Positions 62,716 through 64,000 of a stretch of DNA of 64,000 nucleotides are shown here, one piece after another (the stretch's first letter is position 1; every line of letters begins with the position of its first letter). The stretch comes from Verrucomicrobiota bacterium. Lineage in GTDB: Bacteria > Verrucomicrobiota > Verrucomicrobiia > Limisphaerales > J093. The DNA lies in the NCBI GenBank assembly GCA_027493615.1, contig JAOSKK010000023.1, positions 496,001 to 560,000 of the forward strand, in the 5' to 3' direction. The notes below the pieces were generated by a model. The model made no database searches. It was not told the origin of the DNA and saw nothing but the letters and a program-made list of their open reading frames with translations. The translations under genes were made by a program, and so were the position numbers.

Positions 62716-63973
62716 ACTTCGAGCAGGAGACGGGCGGGTTGTTCGACGAGGTCTTTGACGCGGCGGAGGAAGGTGACGGCCTCGCGGCCGTCGACGACAC
62801 GGTGGTCGTAGGTGAGGGCGATGTACATCATCGGGCGGAGGACGACCTGACCGTCGCGCCCGACGGGGCGTTCTTGGATGGCGTGCATGCCGAGGACGCC
62901 GCTTTGGGGGGCGTTGATGAGGGGAGTGGAGAGGAGCGAGCCGTAGACCCCGCCATTGGTGATGGTGAAGGTGCCGCCGGCGAGTTCGTCCGGCTTCAAC
63001 TGGTTTTCGCGGGCGCGCTTGCCGAAGTCGGCGATGGCCCGTTCGGTCTCGGCGAAGCTGAGGCGTTCGGCGTTGCGGAGGACGGGGACGACGAGGCCGC
63101 GGCCACCGCCGATGGCGATGCCGAGGTCGAAGTAATTGCGATAGACGATGCTCTGGTCGCGGATCTCGGCGTTCAGGGCGGGGACTTCCTTGAGGCCCTC
63201 GATGACGGCCTTGGCGAAGAAGGACATGAAGCCCAGTTTGATCTGGTAGCGTTGCTGGAACTGTTCCTGGAACTGGGCGCGAAGGGCGATCACCGCGGAC
63301 ATGTCCACCTCGTTGAAGGTGGTGAGCAGGGCCATGGTGTTCTGGGCGGCGAGGAGGCGCTCGGCGATCTTGCGCCGGATCAGGCTCATGGGCACGACCT
63401 CCTCTTCCCGCCCCTCGCCGGCAGATGAGGCAACGGCCGGGGTGGGAGGTGGGCTGGACCGGCGTGGGTGAGGCCGGTGGGGAAGCGGGCGGTGGGGCCT
63501 GGACCGCGCGTACGGCGTCTTCCTTGAGCACGCGTCCGCCGGGTCCGGTAGGCGTGGCGTGGGCAGCGGGAACACCGTGCGTGGCAAGGATCCGCGCCGC
63601 GGAAGGCATGACGCGGGGGACTCGGCGGGGGCGTCGGTCTTGGCCTGAGGCGGTGCGGAGTGGCGGGCGTGGCTGCGCGTTGAGGCGACTGGGCGGGAGC
63701 GGGCTGGGCGGGGGTGGACTCGGCGGGGGCGGCGCCTGGTTCGAGGGAGGCCGACAACGTCGCCGACAGCGACTTTGGAACCTTTGGGTTTGGTGATGCG
63801 GCTCAGGGTGCCGTGGTCGGGGGCGAACAGTTCCATGGTCGCCTTGTCGGTTTCGGGAGCACGACGACGGCTTCGTCTTTGCGGACAGGGTCGCCTTCCT
63901 GTTTGAGCCAGTCGCCGACTTCGACTTCGGTGACGGACTCACCGACGGAAGGGACGGTGAGTTCGAGGGGCAT
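62712..63973 (-). CDS. sucB: 2-oxoglutarate dehydrogenase E2 (dihydrolipoyl succinyltransferase; frameshifted)
   Basis: TCA-cycle E2. ATG 63973 gives [20 protein letters not shown], the lipoyl domain with its Lys in [12 protein letters not shown]. The E3-binding domain ([35 protein letters not shown]) is in another frame. The catalytic core follows ([67 protein letters not shown] with the catalytic His). Shifts near 63858, 63765 and 63440 are needed. SucB, not AceF, is favoured by the [13 protein letters not shown] lipoyl text and the core. The upstream gene at the window edge may be sucA, but too little is visible. Confidence 0.9.
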
Positions 63974-64000
63974 GTCAGGCGGGGGTTGGGGTCATGTCTT

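Overview
This is a GC-rich bacterial chromosome window that most resembles a Verrucomicrobiota genome (Limisphaerales/Pedosphaera-like), with Planctomycetota as the next possibility. The assignment is an inference from gene content. It rests on a PEP-CTERM protein, a pseudopilin with an H-X9-DG-type C-terminus, ECF-like sigma factors next to Ser/Thr kinase-WD40 proteins, FG-GAP/ASPIC-UnbV proteins, a DUF5069 protein, many Tat-leader proteins and many dispersed palindromes. No tRNA, rRNA, CRISPR array or prophage was seen.

Layout. 0-3.3 kb: pheT (3' end off the left edge) and a PEP-CTERM metalloprotease. 3.4-10.6 kb: a GH78-like rhamnosidase, a fumarylacetoacetase-family enzyme, a tRNA-dihydrouridine synthase, a Tat-exported sugar-isomerase-like protein and an O-methyltransferase. 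10.65-11.82 kb: a tandem array of a 137-bp unit. 11.9-17.2 kb: an MFS exporter, class I fructose-bisphosphate aldolase, a RAYT mobile element with perfect 20-bp terminal inverted repeats, a HAD phosphatase and two small proteins. 17.3-25.1 kb: a nitrilase-family enzyme, a ceramidase-like protein, a sugar epimerase, an AbrB-like fragment and an 1,100-residue fusion of a hydrazine-synthase-alpha-like/di-heme region with a formylglycine-generating-enzyme domain. 25.1-28.7 kb: a DhaK-DhaL-LsrF-like-cupin cluster, probably for ketose or ketose-phosphate breakdown. 29.3-39.5 kb: a secreted protein made of five copies of an unrecognised ~200-residue domain, then two convergent VCBS/FG-GAP proteins. 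39.7-41.8 kb: an ACP-glycosyltransferase-VTT membrane protein operon. 41.8-46.2 kb: a TerB/DUF697-like protein, YjbQ, an enolase-superfamily enzyme, DUF5069 and a DUF4410-like lipoprotein. 46.4-59.7 kb: two paralogous sigma factor + kinase-WD40 modules with near-identical upstream motifs, separated by secreted proteins, a pseudopilin and a two-gene nucleotidyltransferase module. 59.8-64 kb: a lactonase-type beta-propeller, an orphan DNA methyltransferase and sucB.

Two genome-wide themes matter for interpretation. First, about half of the genes, including the housekeeping genes pheT, fba and sucB, carry one or more single-base frameshifts, often in homopolymer runs. This looks like uncorrected long-read indel error, so the broken genes are annotated as single CDSs spanning the shifts. 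Second, the intergenic space is rich in palindromic repeats. The most striking is a ~23-bp-arm family at four loci, three of them between convergent genes, whose arms differ by matched base changes that keep the hairpin paired.

The strongest candidates for new biology are that palindrome family, the palindromic sequences inserted in frame at the same point of both kinase domains, the shared promoter-like motif of the two sigma-kinase modules, the five-domain secreted protein and the small-protein/nucleotidyltransferase pair.
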